Shown piece by piece: positions 1-7,094 of a DNA stretch of 11,158 nt (position 1 is its first letter; each line of letters starts with the position of its first letter). The stretch is from NCBI RefSeq assembly GCF_002432125.1, contig NZ_DJFS01000055.1, positions 3,442 to 14,599 on the forward strand. The letters run 5' to 3'. Made by a program: the position numbers and the translations under genes. A model generated the notes under the pieces. It was not told where the DNA came from. It saw only the letters and a list, made by a program, of their open reading frames with translations, and searched no databases. This DNA is from Brevundimonas sp. UBA5866. GTDB lineage: Bacteria; Pseudomonadota; Alphaproteobacteria; Caulobacterales; Caulobacteraceae.

Positions 1-1
1 G

Positions 2-277
2 GCCGTCAACAGCGACGGCGCGGTCTGGGCGGCGCTCGAGCGTGGCTATGCGGCCTTGCGGTTGCGGCTGGTCAAGGTGGCGGTCAGGGATGACCGTGCC
101 CTGATGGTCCTGGACGCGGTGGCGGGCAAGGGGCAGTCGCTTCGGTCGGTGTCGGGCGGCGGCAAGGCCGTTGCGCTGGACGGGCGCAGGCTGGTCGAAG
201 CGCTGCGAATCGCAGGCCCACTACTGAAAACCACGGATGTCCAATTGAAAAAGGGTCTTGTCAGAGGTGAACGCTAA
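2..277 (+). CDS. Unrecognised protein, 3' end only
   Basis: The frame is open from the first bases of the window to TAA at 275-277, giving 91 C-terminal residues; the start lies upstream. A TTG at 56 is the only start-like codon near the edge, but the frame reads on without a stop before it, so I treat the gene as truncated. I do not recognise the family. The visible part is basic and alpha-helix-prone, with a segment (about residues 36-56 of the visible part) reading like 'VLDAVAGKGQSLRSVSGG', whose hydrophobic spacing loosely resembles a helix-turn-helix; this is weak. It ends 37 nt before a strong hairpin and 91 nt before the HNH gene, so it probably closes the preceding transcription unit. 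A regulator is conceivable from position and charge, but nothing in the sequence proves it. Confidence 0.55.
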   Translation, partial: AVNSDGAVWAALERGYAALRLRLVKVAVRDDRALMVLDAVAGKGQSLRSVSGGGKAVALDGRRLVEALRIAGPLLKTTDVQLKKGLVRGER

Positions 278-313
278 AGGCATGTAAATCGTCAAGTTCA
301 GAACTGCGCCTGG

Positions 314-345
314 AAACCCGCCCAACCTCGTTGCGGCGGGTTTCG
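314..345 (+). terminator. Hairpin terminator before the HNH gene
   Basis: AAACCCGCC at 314-322 pairs perfectly with GGCGGGTTT at 335-343. The inner bases CAAC (323-326) and GTTG (330-333) extend the stem to 13 pairs around a CTC loop with one bulged C at 334. The three Ts that end the stem are followed by CGCG, so the U-tract is short; as an intrinsic terminator it is plausible but not perfect. It lies between the end of the unrecognised gene and the Shine-Dalgarno of the HNH gene, and it shares the GGCGGGTTT 3' arm with the hairpin before the capsid gene. Confidence 0.6.
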
Positions 346-368
346 CGTGTCTGGTCGGAGGGGTCGGC

Positions 369-755
369 ATGGCCAAACTCAGCACGCTGCCGCCGCGACT
401 TCCGTCGATCGCTCCCACCCTGGGCCGTGCGCCCGCCGATGCCGCCCGCGCCCCGACCAGACGCCAGCGTGACAACGCGCCCTGGCGTCACTGGTACAAG
501 ACGGAACGGTGGCGCGCGCTGCGGCAGAAGATCCTGATCCGGGATGCCTACACCTGCCAGCGCACCGGGGTTGTCTGTGACGGGAAATACCCCGCGCCGA
601 ACAGCCCTGTCGTTAACCATCGTCGACCGCATCGCGGGAACGAGGCCCTGTTCTGGGACGAGGACAATCTCGAGACGGTCAGCAAGGCTGAGCACGACAG
701 CGCCATCCAGCGCGAGGAGCAGGCCAGCCTGCACCAGCGTGGGGTCTGGACCTGA
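369..755 (+). CDS. HNH endonuclease, terminase-associated
   Basis: The 128-residue product carries an HNH/beta-beta-alpha-metal core in its C-terminal half: C63 and C70 (a loose zinc pair), then 'VVNHRRPHRG' with H84, 'LFWDEDNLETV' with N100, and 'KAEHD' with H109. The first 40 residues are Pro/Ala/Arg-rich and probably disordered. Start ATG 369 follows GGAGG at 357-361 with 7 nt spacing. HNH proteins beside the terminase genes are known from HK97-like, cos-packaging siphophages, where they act with terminase in cutting concatemeric DNA during head filling; that role is inferred here from family and position. Oddities: the usual Asp before the first His is Asn (N83), and the second zinc CxxC found in many relatives is absent. 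It could therefore be a weakened nuclease. Confidence 0.88.
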   Translation: MAKLSTLPPRLPSIAPTLGRAPADAARAPTRRQRDNAPWRHWYKTERWRALRQKILIRDAYTCQRTGVVCDGKYPAPNSPVVNHRRPHRGNEALFWDEDNLETVSKAEHDSAIQREEQASLHQRGVWT

Positions 756-863
756 CCTGACTGAATCGCGGCCAGCGGCGGCAGCGACGGGAGGGGGTGG
801 GTCGAAAGCCTACAGGCCAGCAGGCTCCCGACCCGCGCCCCCCTCAGTCGGAGATTTTTTTTG
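756..863 (+). other. Structured 108-nt gap with long hairpin and T8 (candidate cos or leader)
   Basis: No gene fits here. The stretch folds on paper into one long arm from 785 to 850: CGAC (785-788) with GTCG (847-850), GAGGGGG (791-797) with CCCCCTC (839-845), GGGTCG (799-804) with CGACCC (829-834), and AGCCT (807-811) with AGGCT (822-826). That is 22 pairs with small internal loops and a 10-nt apical loop. Four bases later a run of eight Ts (855-862) begins, and between stem and Ts sits GGAGA, the ribosome site for the small terminase. It may be an intrinsic terminator, a leader RNA controlling TerS, or part of a cos/TerS-binding site; the position next to terS and HNH fits the last. Sequence alone cannot choose. 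Confidence 0.55.
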
Positions 864-1322
864 ATGAGCGACGAAAATTCGGGCGACGTCGACCTGTTTG
901 GCGATCCGTGGAAGGCACCCAAGGATCGTCGCGGTCGCCGGTCGCACAAGTGGACGAAGCAAACCGCTGAAAACATTGCAGTTTTACGCGCGTCAGGTTT
1001 GACCGTCGAGTTGATCGCCGCCCGCGTCGGGCTGAGCGAGCCTACCCTGCGCAAGTATTATTTTTGGGAGCTGGATGAAGGCGCTGACCTCGCCCAGGCC
1101 GTGTTGAACGAGGTGATGTGGAAGAAGGCGCTCGCGGGTAACGTCGGGGCCGCGCGCTACATCCGCGAAGAGTTCGGCTCGGGCCGTTCGAAGGACATTG
1201 CGAACCGGGTTCGTCGCCGTGAGGCGAAGGAGCCGCCGCTGGGCAAGAAGGAAGCCCGTCTCCAGCGCGCTTCCGAAATCCATGGGAAATACGCTCCGCC
1301 AGCGCCGCCAAGGTTGCAATAG
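864..1322 (+). CDS. terS: Terminase small subunit
   Basis: The 152-residue product has a helix-turn-helix at about residues 36-68 ('VLRASGLTVELIAARVGLSE' and on to LRKYYFWEL), the usual DNA-recognition part of phage small terminases, followed by a helical middle and a basic Arg/Lys-rich C-terminus (residues 108-136) that could contact DNA or TerL. It would recognise the packaging site and regulate TerL. I take ATG 864 as the start: it sits behind GGAGA (850-854) with 9 nt spacing; a TTG at 861 would also be in frame but is less likely. The stop TAG directly abuts the TerL ATG, so the two are translationally coupled. The call rests on the HTH, the size and the position directly before TerL. 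Confidence 0.85.
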   Translation: MSDENSGDVDLFGDPWKAPKDRRGRRSHKWTKQTAENIAVLRASGLTVELIAARVGLSEPTLRKYYFWELDEGADLAQAVLNEVMWKKALAGNVGAARYIREEFGSGRSKDIANRVRRREAKEPPLGKKEARLQRASEIHGKYAPPAPPRLQ

Positions 1323-3023
1323 ATGGTGACGATATCGACGGCATGTCCGGACTGGCGCGAGCGGATCGTGGCGGGCCGGACGCTGCTGCCCGCGCCGCTG
1401 TTTGCGGAAGAGGCAGAAGAGGCTCTTCAGGTGTTCAAGTCCCTGCGCATCGTCGACGCGCCGGGCAAGCCGACCTTTGGCGAGGCGTGCGAGCAGTGGG
1501 TCTTCGACTTTGTCCGCGCCATCTTCGGGGCATACGACAAGGTCTCCGGCCAGAGGCTGATCCGCGAATTCTTCCTGCTGATCTCGAAGAAGAACTCCAA
1601 GTCGACAATCGCGGCCGGCATCATGGTCACCGCTCTGATCCGCAACTGGCGTCACTCGGCCGAGCTGCTGATCCTGGCACCGACGCTGGAAGTGGCGAAC
1701 AACGCATTCCATCCCGCGCGCGACATGGTGCTGGAGGATGACGAGTTGCGCGACCTGCTCCACATCCAGGAGCACACGCGAACCATCACCCATCTGGCGA
1801 CCAAGGCCACGCTGAAGGTCATCGCAGCCGACACCGATACGGTTGGCGGCAAGAAGGCCGGCTTCGTGTTCGTCGACGAGCTCTGGATCTTCGGCAAGCG
1901 GCCCAAGGCAGACGCCATGTTGCGCGAGGCGACGGGCGGCCTGGTGGCGCGGCCGGAAGGCTTTGTCATCTGGGCCAGCACCCAGTCGGACGAAGCGCCC
2001 GCCGGGGTGTTCAAGGCCAAGCTCGACTACTTCCGTCGCGTGCGGGACGGGCTGGCTGTCGATCCGGCCAGCCTGCCTCTGATCTACGAGTTCCCGGAGA
2101 ACATGATCGAGAGCGAGGCCTATCTCGATCCAGCCAACTTCTACATCACCAACCCCAATCTGGGCCGATCCGTTTTCAAGCACTGGCTGGCTGACGAGTT
2201 GCGCAAGGTTCTCCATGCCACCGGCGGCGAGAAGCAGGTGTTTCTGGCCAAGCATCTGAACGTCGAGATCGGACTGAGGCTGTCGCAGGATCGCTGGGCC
2301 GGTGCCAATCACTGGGCTGGCGCGGCTGACCCGGACCTTACGCTCGATGAGTTGCTGGCGCGGTCGGAGGTGGTGGTGGCCGGTGTCGACGGCGGAGGCC
2401 TCGATGACCTCATGGGTCTGGGGCTGATCGGCCGCTGCCGTGAAACCCGAGACTGGCTGAGCTGGTCGAAGGCATGGGCGCACGATGACGTGCTCCAGCG
2501 CCGCCAGGATATCGCAACCCAGTTGCGCGAGTTCGAAGCTGACGGCGATCTGGTCATCTGTGACGATCCGCTCCAGCCGATCCGTGATGCGGCTGACATC
2601 CTCGAGCGGGTCTATCAATCGGGGCTGTTCCCCGAGAAGTACGGGATCGGTCTGGACCCCTTCGGCATCACGACGCTGGTCGATGAGCTTGCGGTCAGGG
2701 AAATCGAAGGGGAGCTTCTGGCCTCGATCAAACAGGGTTCGGCCCTGTCGCCGGCCTCCTGGGGCCTCGAGGTCAAGCTCAAGAACAAGACCTTCTGGCA
2801 TGCCGGCCGTCGACTGATGGCGTGGTGCGTCGGCAACGCCAAGGCAGTCGTCCGGGGTGGAGCTGTGCTCATCACGAAGGAAAGTGCGGGGCGAGCCAAG
2901 ATCGACCCGCTCGTCGCGCTCTTCAACGCAGCAATGCTGATGAGCCGTAATCCCGAGGCGTCAGGCATCGCGCCGCCCTCCCCCTGGGATGACCCCGGCT
3001 ATAGCCTGTTGGAGGCATCATGA
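1323..3023 (+). CDS. terL: Terminase large subunit (HK97/Terminase_1 type)
   Basis: This 566-residue ATPase-nuclease motor pumps DNA into the prohead through the portal and cuts it. N-terminal ATPase: Walker A variant SKKNSKST (88-95, with K93), Walker B 'GFVFVDELW' (D185, E186), and coupling motif WAST (217-220). C-terminal RNase H-like nuclease: acidic residues D355 in GVDGGG, D445 in GLDPFG and D528 in KIDPLVAL, spaced as expected for the three metal ligands. The length fits the Terminase_1 family. Start ATG 1323 abuts the TerS stop, with a weak AAGG about 9 nt upstream. The end overlaps the portal start (ATGA at 3020-3023). The P-loop has Ser where GKS normally has Gly; I recall similar KKNSK-type loops in relatives, so this is probably a subfamily trait and not a defect. 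Confidence 0.96.
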   Translation: MVTISTACPDWRERIVAGRTLLPAPLFAEEAEEALQVFKSLRIVDAPGKPTFGEACEQWVFDFVRAIFGAYDKVSGQRLIREFFLLISKKNSKSTIAAGIMVTALIRNWRHSAELLILAPTLEVANNAFHPARDMVLEDDELRDLLHIQEHTRTITHLATKATLKVIAADTDTVGGKKAGFVFVDELWIFGKRPKADAMLREATGGLVARPEGFVIWASTQSDEAPAGVFKAKLDYFRRVRDGLAVDPASLPLIYEFPENMIESEAYLDPANFYITNPNLGRSVFKHWLADELRKVLHATGGEKQVFLAKHLNVEIGLRLSQDRWAGANHWAGAADPDLTLDELLARSEVVVAGVDGGGLDDLMGLGLIGRCRETRDWLSWSKAWAHDDVLQRRQDIATQLREFEADGDLVICDDPLQPIRDAADILERVYQSGLFPEKYGIGLDPFGITTLVDELAVREIEGELLASIKQGSALSPASWGLEVKLKNKTFWHAGRRLMAWCVGNAKAVVRGGAVLITKESAGRAKIDPLVALFNAAMLMSRNPEASGIAPPSPWDDPGYSLLEAS

Positions 3024-4246
3024 AGTTCCTGCAACGCCTGTTACGGACCGAACAGCGCAGCATCGGCGGCGATCTGGAGACGGTGCGCGTGTTCGGCCTC
3101 GATAGCGTCGAACTGCCCGCCGTCACGGGTGAATCCGCCATGACCGTGCCCGCCGTCGCGGCCGCCATCGGTTTCCTGTCGGCGGCTCTGGCGGGCCTGC
3201 CCATCCATGTCTTCAACGTGGATGGGGAGGATGAGTCCGTCCGCGACCGGGGTGACTTTGCCTATCTGCTCAACCAGGCACCGAACGAGGAATGGAGCAG
3301 CTATGCCGCGCGCCGGTATTTCTGGTCCCAGGTGTTCGGCAAGGCCGGGCGGGGGCTGCTCTATATCGAGCGCACGGGGCCTGACCGTGTAGCCGGTTTC
3401 TGGCCCATGAACGCGGAGGTCACGACGGTCCGTCGGGTGAACGGCCGCAAGGAGTATGTCTGCGAGGGCAAGGTCTATCAGGCGCGTGAAGTCATCGACG
3501 TTCCGTTCCTGCTCAAGGCCGATCAGCTTTCGACATACAGCCCGATCTGGATCGCCCGGAAGTCCATCGCGCTTGCGATTGCCATGGGAGATTATGCGGC
3601 CAAGTTCTTCGCGGGCGGAGGGGTACCGCCGCTGTCGCTCACGGGTCCGATGCCTGCGGGGCCTGATGCAATCAGGCGTGCCCAGGCGGACATCAGGAAT
3701 GCCATCGATGCCGCCCGGCGCAAGGGCGAGGCGGTGTTCCCGATCCCGCCCGGATATGAGCTGAAGACGGTGGGCTTCGACCCGGACAAGGGGCAGATGA
3801 CCGATGCGAGGCGCTTTCAGGTCGAGGAACTGGCCAGAACCTGGAACCTGCCGCCGGTATTCCTGCAGGACCTGACGAACGGCTCCTTCGCCAATACGGA
3901 ACAGCAGGACCTGTTTCTGGTGAAGCACAACATCTGTGGCTGGGCCAAGGCCTTCGAAGATGAGGTCAATCTCAAATGCTTCGCCGCAAGCAGGGGCCGT
4001 CGCTACGCCGAACACAACCTGGACGCGCTCCAGCGAGGCGACCTCAAGAGCCGCATGGAAGCCTTGGCGAGGGGTGTTCAAACCTCTCTGCTCACGCCGA
4101 ACGAAGCCCGCTCGATCGACAACCGCGCACCGCTGGACGGTGGCGACAAGCTCTACATGCAGGGGGCAACGGTGCCCCTTGGTCAGTATCAGGCAGGCCT
4201 GCCCTCCAAGCCGCAACAGGGAGACCCTGAAGATGCAGAAAACTGA
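3020..4246 (+). CDS. Portal protein (HK97 gp3-like)
   Basis: The 408-residue product matches the HK97 gp3/Phage_portal family, which forms the dodecameric ring at the head vertex through which DNA enters and leaves. Visible hallmarks are 'AVAAAIGFLSAALAGLPIHV' (from residue 46), the stretch 'LARTWNLPPVFLQDLTNGSF' near residue 275 followed by the NTEQQ signature, and the C-terminal 'LLTPNEARSIDNRAPLDGGD', equivalent to the usual L-T-x-NE-R...L-P-x-x-GGD motif. The last 25 residues are polar and probably disordered. Start ATG 3020 has GGAGG at 3011-3015 with 4 nt spacing and overlaps the TerL stop by 4 nt. The 3' end overlaps the protease gene by 14 nt. Family assignment is firm; fine structure is inferred. 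Confidence 0.95.
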   Translation: MKFLQRLLRTEQRSIGGDLETVRVFGLDSVELPAVTGESAMTVPAVAAAIGFLSAALAGLPIHVFNVDGEDESVRDRGDFAYLLNQAPNEEWSSYAARRYFWSQVFGKAGRGLLYIERTGPDRVAGFWPMNAEVTTVRRVNGRKEYVCEGKVYQAREVIDVPFLLKADQLSTYSPIWIARKSIALAIAMGDYAAKFFAGGGVPPLSLTGPMPAGPDAIRRAQADIRNAIDAARRKGEAVFPIPPGYELKTVGFDPDKGQMTDARRFQVEELARTWNLPPVFLQDLTNGSFANTEQQDLFLVKHNICGWAKAFEDEVNLKCFAASRGRRYAEHNLDALQRGDLKSRMEALARGVQTSLLTPNEARSIDNRAPLDGGDKLYMQGATVPLGQYQAGLPSKPQQGDPEDAEN

Positions 4247-4817
4247 TATCCGTTCCCTGGATGGACCGGTCGAGATCCGCGAGGCTGAAGGCGGCGGCAT
4301 GGTCGCGACCGGTTATGCGGCGCTGTTCAATACGCCGACTGAAATCGGCGGAGCCTGGATCGAGACGATCGAACGCGGAGCCTTCGCATCATCCCTGAAC
4401 AGTGATGTCATCGCGCTTGTCCAGCACGACTACGGGCGCGTGATTGGCCGGACTTCGGCTGGGACATTGCGGCTGGCAGAGGACGAGCGCGGGCTGAAGG
4501 TCGAGATCGATCTGCCCGATACGTCCGACGGCCGCGATCTGGCCGTCCAGCTGCGGCGGCGCGACATCAAGGGCATGTCGTTCGGTTTCCGTGCCACGCA
4601 TGACGAATGGGACGAAACCGTCAGTCCGCCCCGCCGGACCATCCGTGACCTCGAGCTGATCGAGGTCAGTGCCTGTGTGCGGCCGGCCTACCCGGACACC
4701 GAGCTGGGCCTTCGTTCCCTGGAGGCTTCCCGCAAGGAGCGCCGCACCCACAACTTCAACCATGCCAGCCGCCGGCTGCGCATGAAGGTTTCCCTCGACC
4801 TCAAGTGTCGAGAGTAA
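4233..4817 (+). CDS. Prohead protease (HK97 gp4 family, peptidase S78)
   Basis: This 194-residue serine protease removes the N-terminal delta domain of the capsid protein and then itself during prohead maturation. Expected active-site residues are in place: H65 in 'LVQHDYGRVIGRT', S116 in 'GMSFGF' and E144 in 'LIEVSACVRPAYPDT'. The N-terminus 'GYAALFNTPTEIGG' and 'ERGAFASSL' are also typical. ATG 4233 is chosen over in-frame upstream codons because the protein starts conserved there and AGGGAGA (4218-4224) precedes it by 8 nt; starting earlier would only add residues encoded opposite the portal frame. The C-terminal tail (after about residue 165) is basic and may be a self-cleaved segment. 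TAA at 4815 is followed by a terminator hairpin. Confidence 0.95.
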   Translation: MQKTDIRSLDGPVEIREAEGGGMVATGYAALFNTPTEIGGAWIETIERGAFASSLNSDVIALVQHDYGRVIGRTSAGTLRLAEDERGLKVEIDLPDTSDGRDLAVQLRRRDIKGMSFGFRATHDEWDETVSPPRRTIRDLELIEVSACVRPAYPDTELGLRSLEASRKERRTHNFNHASRRLRMKVSLDLKCRE

Positions 4818-4851
4818 GGCGGCGCGTCTCCCGCGCTTGACCGAATGAGCG

Positions 4852-4874
4852 CCCGCTTCGGCGGGTTTTTCTTT
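4852..4874 (+). terminator. Intrinsic terminator hairpin before capsid gene
   Basis: CCCGC (4852-4856), tetraloop TTCG, GCGGG (4861-4865), then TTTTTCTTT (4866-4874). The UUCG loop closed by C-G and the U-rich tail are textbook for a rho-independent terminator. It sits 35 nt after the protease stop and ends 10 nt before the capsid Shine-Dalgarno AAGGAG (4885-4890), so it is both the end of the packaging module and the leader of the capsid message. Confidence 0.85.
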
Positions 4875-4895
4875 GCGACAACCCAAGGAGCAATC

Positions 4896-6149
4896 ATGTC
4901 GCGTTTGAACGAACTGCGGGAGAAGCAGGCCAAGCTGGTCGCTGAAGCCCGCGAACGTCTGGACCTCATCACGGAGTCCACCGACGAAGCCCGCGCTGCC
5001 GAACTCGAAAGCGCCCACGATGCCGCCATGGCCGAACATGACCGCATCGAAAAGCTGATCGAGCGCGAAGAGCAGCTGCAGCGCGTGGAGAAGCGTGCCC
5101 AGGAGCTGCGCGAAAGCCGCCGCCCCGGTCGTGAAGACGGTGAAAGCCGCAGCGATGGTGACGCGCCCGAATACCGTCATGTCTTTGCCAAGGTCGTCTG
5201 CGGTGCTTCGCCGGCCGATCTGTCGAGCGAGGAACGTGCGGTCCTGCTGAAGGGCACGACCGAATTCCGCACCCAGACCGGCGGTACCGCGACCGCTGGT
5301 GGCTATACGGTCCCGACCGAACTTCTGGCCGAGATCGACAAGGCCATGAAGGCGCATGGCCCGATGTACGATGGCGCGGTCATTCGTGACATCACCACGG
5401 CTGGCGGCAATCCCTTCAAGCTGCCGACCGTCGATGACACCGACAAGTCGGGGGCTGCGCACGCCGAAGGGGTGCCGCTGACCGATGACGGCGGCCAGGA
5501 TGTTGTCTTCGGCCAGAAGTCGCTGGACGCCTTCTCGTTCGATACCGAGTTCGTGAAGTGGTCCTACGAGCTCGAGCTGGACAGTGTCTTCAACATGGAA
5601 GCGCTGCTGGGCGAGCTGATCGGCGAGCGTCTGGGTCGCATCGCCAACCGTCAGCTGACGGTCGGCAGTGGCAGCAATGCGCCTCACGGCATTGTCACGG
5701 CCTCGGGCCTCGGCCACACCTCGGCCGCGACCGGTGCCATCACCTTCGATGACCTGCTGGACCTGGAGCACTCGGTCAATGCGGCCTACCGCAAGGCACC
5801 GAGCGTCGGCTACATGTTCAACGACCAGACCCTGAAGACCCTTCGCAAGCTGAAGGACAACGAGGGTCGGTACATCTGGCAACAGGGCGATGTGAAGGCG
5901 GGCGTTCCGGGCACCCTGAACGGCCACACCTACCACATCAACGACGACATGGCGGACATCGCTGCCGGTGCCAAGGCCCTGCTGTTCGGCGACCTGAAGA
6001 AGTACTGGGTGCGCAAGGTCGGTTCGCCGGTCATCGGCGTGCTGCGTGAACGCTTCTGGCCGGACCTGGGTATCGCAGGCCTGATCCGTTTTGATGGCGA
6101 GCTGGCCAACTCCGCTGCCGTCAAGCACCTCCTCATCCGCACTGCCTGA
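4896..6149 (+). CDS. Major capsid protein (HK97 fold, gp5-like)
   Basis: The 417-residue shell protein of the phage head. Residues 1-75 form a charged coiled coil (leucine/glutamate/arginine-rich), the delta scaffolding domain that the upstream protease should remove. A polar linker runs to about 125. The mature part begins around 'TQTGGTATAGGYTVPTELL' (127-144), the usual N-arm signature, and runs through 'SNAPHGIVTASG' (260-271), 'LNGHTYHINDDM' (341-352) and 'LLFGDLKKYWVRKVG' (362-376), all typical of Phage_capsid members. Start ATG 4896 follows AAGGAG (4885-4890) by 5 nt. An in-frame ATG at 4845 is rejected because it lies in the terminator leader and lacks a ribosome site. The exact cleavage point and any crosslinking residues cannot be read safely. 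A perfect hairpin follows the stop. Confidence 0.96.
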   Translation: MSRLNELREKQAKLVAEARERLDLITESTDEARAAELESAHDAAMAEHDRIEKLIEREEQLQRVEKRAQELRESRRPGREDGESRSDGDAPEYRHVFAKVVCGASPADLSSEERAVLLKGTTEFRTQTGGTATAGGYTVPTELLAEIDKAMKAHGPMYDGAVIRDITTAGGNPFKLPTVDDTDKSGAAHAEGVPLTDDGGQDVVFGQKSLDAFSFDTEFVKWSYELELDSVFNMEALLGELIGERLGRIANRQLTVGSGSNAPHGIVTASGLGHTSAATGAITFDDLLDLEHSVNAAYRKAPSVGYMFNDQTLKTLRKLKDNEGRYIWQQGDVKAGVPGTLNGHTYHINDDMADIAAGAKALLFGDLKKYWVRKVGSPVIGVLRERFWPDLGIAGLIRFDGELANSAAVKHLLIRTA

Positions 6150-6154
6150 GGGAG

Positions 6155-6179
6155 CGGGGCGGGCTAGATGCCCGCCCCG
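6155..6179 (+). other. Perfect 10-bp hairpin just after capsid stop
   Basis: CGGGGCGGGC (6155-6164), loop TAGAT (6165-6169), GCCCGCCCCG (6170-6179). All ten pairs match and nine are G-C. It begins 5 nt after the capsid TGA. No T-run follows (GTCACATCC), so it is not a canonical intrinsic terminator. An in-frame ATG (6168-6170) sits across the loop and would be hidden in the fold. Protection of the abundant capsid transcript 3' end, or lowering translation of the next gene, are plausible roles but inferred. Confidence 0.75.
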
Positions 6180-6188
6180 TCACATCCG

Positions 6189-6515
6189 ATGAAGATCAAA
6201 ATGCTTTCGGGCTTCGAAGGTCCCGAATTGTCGGTTCAGGCCGGCCAGATCGTGGACATCTTCTCCAAGAAGGAGGCCCAGCGCCTCATCAAGGAAGGCC
6301 ACGCCGTGGCGGTTTCGGAAGACAGTCCTGCTGCCTTGAAGGCGGAGCTGGAGAGGGCGCGGGCCGCTGTTGCAGAGGTAGAAACCCTCCGCGCTCAACT
6401 GGAGGAGGCGAACGCAAGGATCGCTGTTCTCGAGGCAGCCCCGACGCCGGCAGCCGGTGGCGGGACCGCCGTGAGCGAAACCACTGCGGAAGCTCCGGCA
6501 GAGGAGACCCGCTGA
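6189..6515 (+). CDS. Small coiled-coil protein between capsid and connector, unknown role
   Basis: The 108-residue product has two parts. Residues 1-43 look like a small beta-rich domain with 'VQAGQIVDIFSKKEAQRLIK' then EGHAVAV. Residues 47-84 are a strong coiled-coil heptad region (Leu/Ala/Glu/Arg), followed by an Ala/Pro/Glu-rich tail. A similar AG...LI..G.A..V pattern recurs in the 61-residue protein at 7095. Start choice is uncertain: ATG 6168 has GGAG 13 nt upstream but lies in a stable hairpin loop, whereas ATG 6189 opens the conserved-looking domain yet lacks a clear Shine-Dalgarno; I prefer 6189. Position between capsid and gp6-like gene suggests a head accessory or connector role, unproven. 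The stop overlaps the next ATG (TGATG). Confidence 0.75.
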   Translation: MKIKMLSGFEGPELSVQAGQIVDIFSKKEAQRLIKEGHAVAVSEDSPAALKAELERARAAVAEVETLRAQLEEANARIAVLEAAPTPAAGGGTAVSETTAEAPAEETR

Positions 6516-7084
6516 TGTGGTACTCCCCTGTGGTCACCTCTGCGGCTGCGGGGGAGCCGGTTTCACTTGATGAAATCAAGCTGCACCTCCGCGTCGACCA
6601 CGATGACGAGGATGCCCTGATCGATGACATCATCGCTGCGGCCCGCGCCTACATCGAGGACATGACGGGCCTTCGGCTGTCAGAGCAATCGGTGAAGGTG
6701 GCCTGTGACTGCTGGTCCGATCTGGCCAGGCTGTCCATTGCTCCGGTGCGCAGCGTCACCGAGATCTCGATCATCGACCCCGATGGTTCGGCCAGGGTGA
6801 TCCCTCCGACCATGTACGAATTGAGGCCGGATGGTCTCGCGCCGTCGATTGCCCTGCTTCAGTCGCCCCCGACCCGTCGCCCCGGCTCCCGCATCTCGGT
6901 GACCCTGGATGTCGGTTACTCCCGGAGTGCGCTTCCCCCGGCGATCAGGGCTGCCCTGAAGATGATTGCCGGCGACCTCTACGCTTACCGTGAAGGCGGT
7001 CAGGTCGGTTCGGTTTCCAGCCGGATCGCGACCTCCGCGCCGGTCGAGGCCCTGCTGGCCAATCATCGCATCCATCTGATCTAG
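6515..7084 (+). CDS. Head-tail connector (HK97 gp6-like)
   Basis: The 189-residue product opens with the family hallmark of gp6-like connectors: 'EPVSLDEIKLHLRVDHDDED' (14-33) then 'ALIDDIIAAARAYIEDMTG' (34-52), the helices that form the ring under the portal. A beta-rich middle and a C-terminal helix 'LPPAIRAALKMIAGDLYAYR' follow, also typical. It would form the first connector ring (the adaptor) that extends the portal channel after packaging. Start ATG 6515 shares its A with the upstream stop (TGATG) and has AGGAGA (6502-6507) 7 nt upstream. The protein is longer than HK97 gp6 (about 110 residues), in line with the longer gp6 relatives in other phages and GTAs. Confidence 0.9.
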   Translation: MWYSPVVTSAAAGEPVSLDEIKLHLRVDHDDEDALIDDIIAAARAYIEDMTGLRLSEQSVKVACDCWSDLARLSIAPVRSVTEISIIDPDGSARVIPPTMYELRPDGLAPSIALLQSPPTRRPGSRISVTLDVGYSRSALPPAIRAALKMIAGDLYAYREGGQVGSVSSRIATSAPVEALLANHRIHLI

Positions 7085-7094
7085 GGAGTTCCCC

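Noticed and set aside
258..288. Possible promoter: TTGTCA, 19 nt, TGTAAA before the HNH gene
   Set aside because: Only four of six -10 bases match, the spacing is long, and it overlaps coding sequence; too weak to list as a feature.
1410..1432. Possible short repeats in the TerL N-terminus (GAAGAGGCAGAAGAGGC)
   Set aside because: This simply encodes an EEAEEA stretch and has no further copies.
993..2801. Open reading frame of 602 codons on the - strand opposite TerL
   Set aside because: It lies entirely across firm + strand genes, its translation is low-information and rich in Arg/Gln/Leu/Asp as expected for the complement of GC-rich codons, and it has no convincing ribosome site or family likeness.
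3041..4300. Open reading frame of 419 codons on the - strand opposite the portal gene
   Set aside because: Same compositional shadow; the portal frame is unambiguous.
4845..4895. Upstream in-frame ATG extending the capsid protein by 17 residues
   Set aside because: It would be translated from within the terminator hairpin leader and has no Shine-Dalgarno, whereas ATG 4896 has AAGGAG at 5 nt.
4389..6128. Open reading frame of 579 codons on the - strand opposite protease and capsid
   Set aside because: Shadow of the codon bias of two certain genes, spanning the terminator hairpin between them; no recognisable domain.
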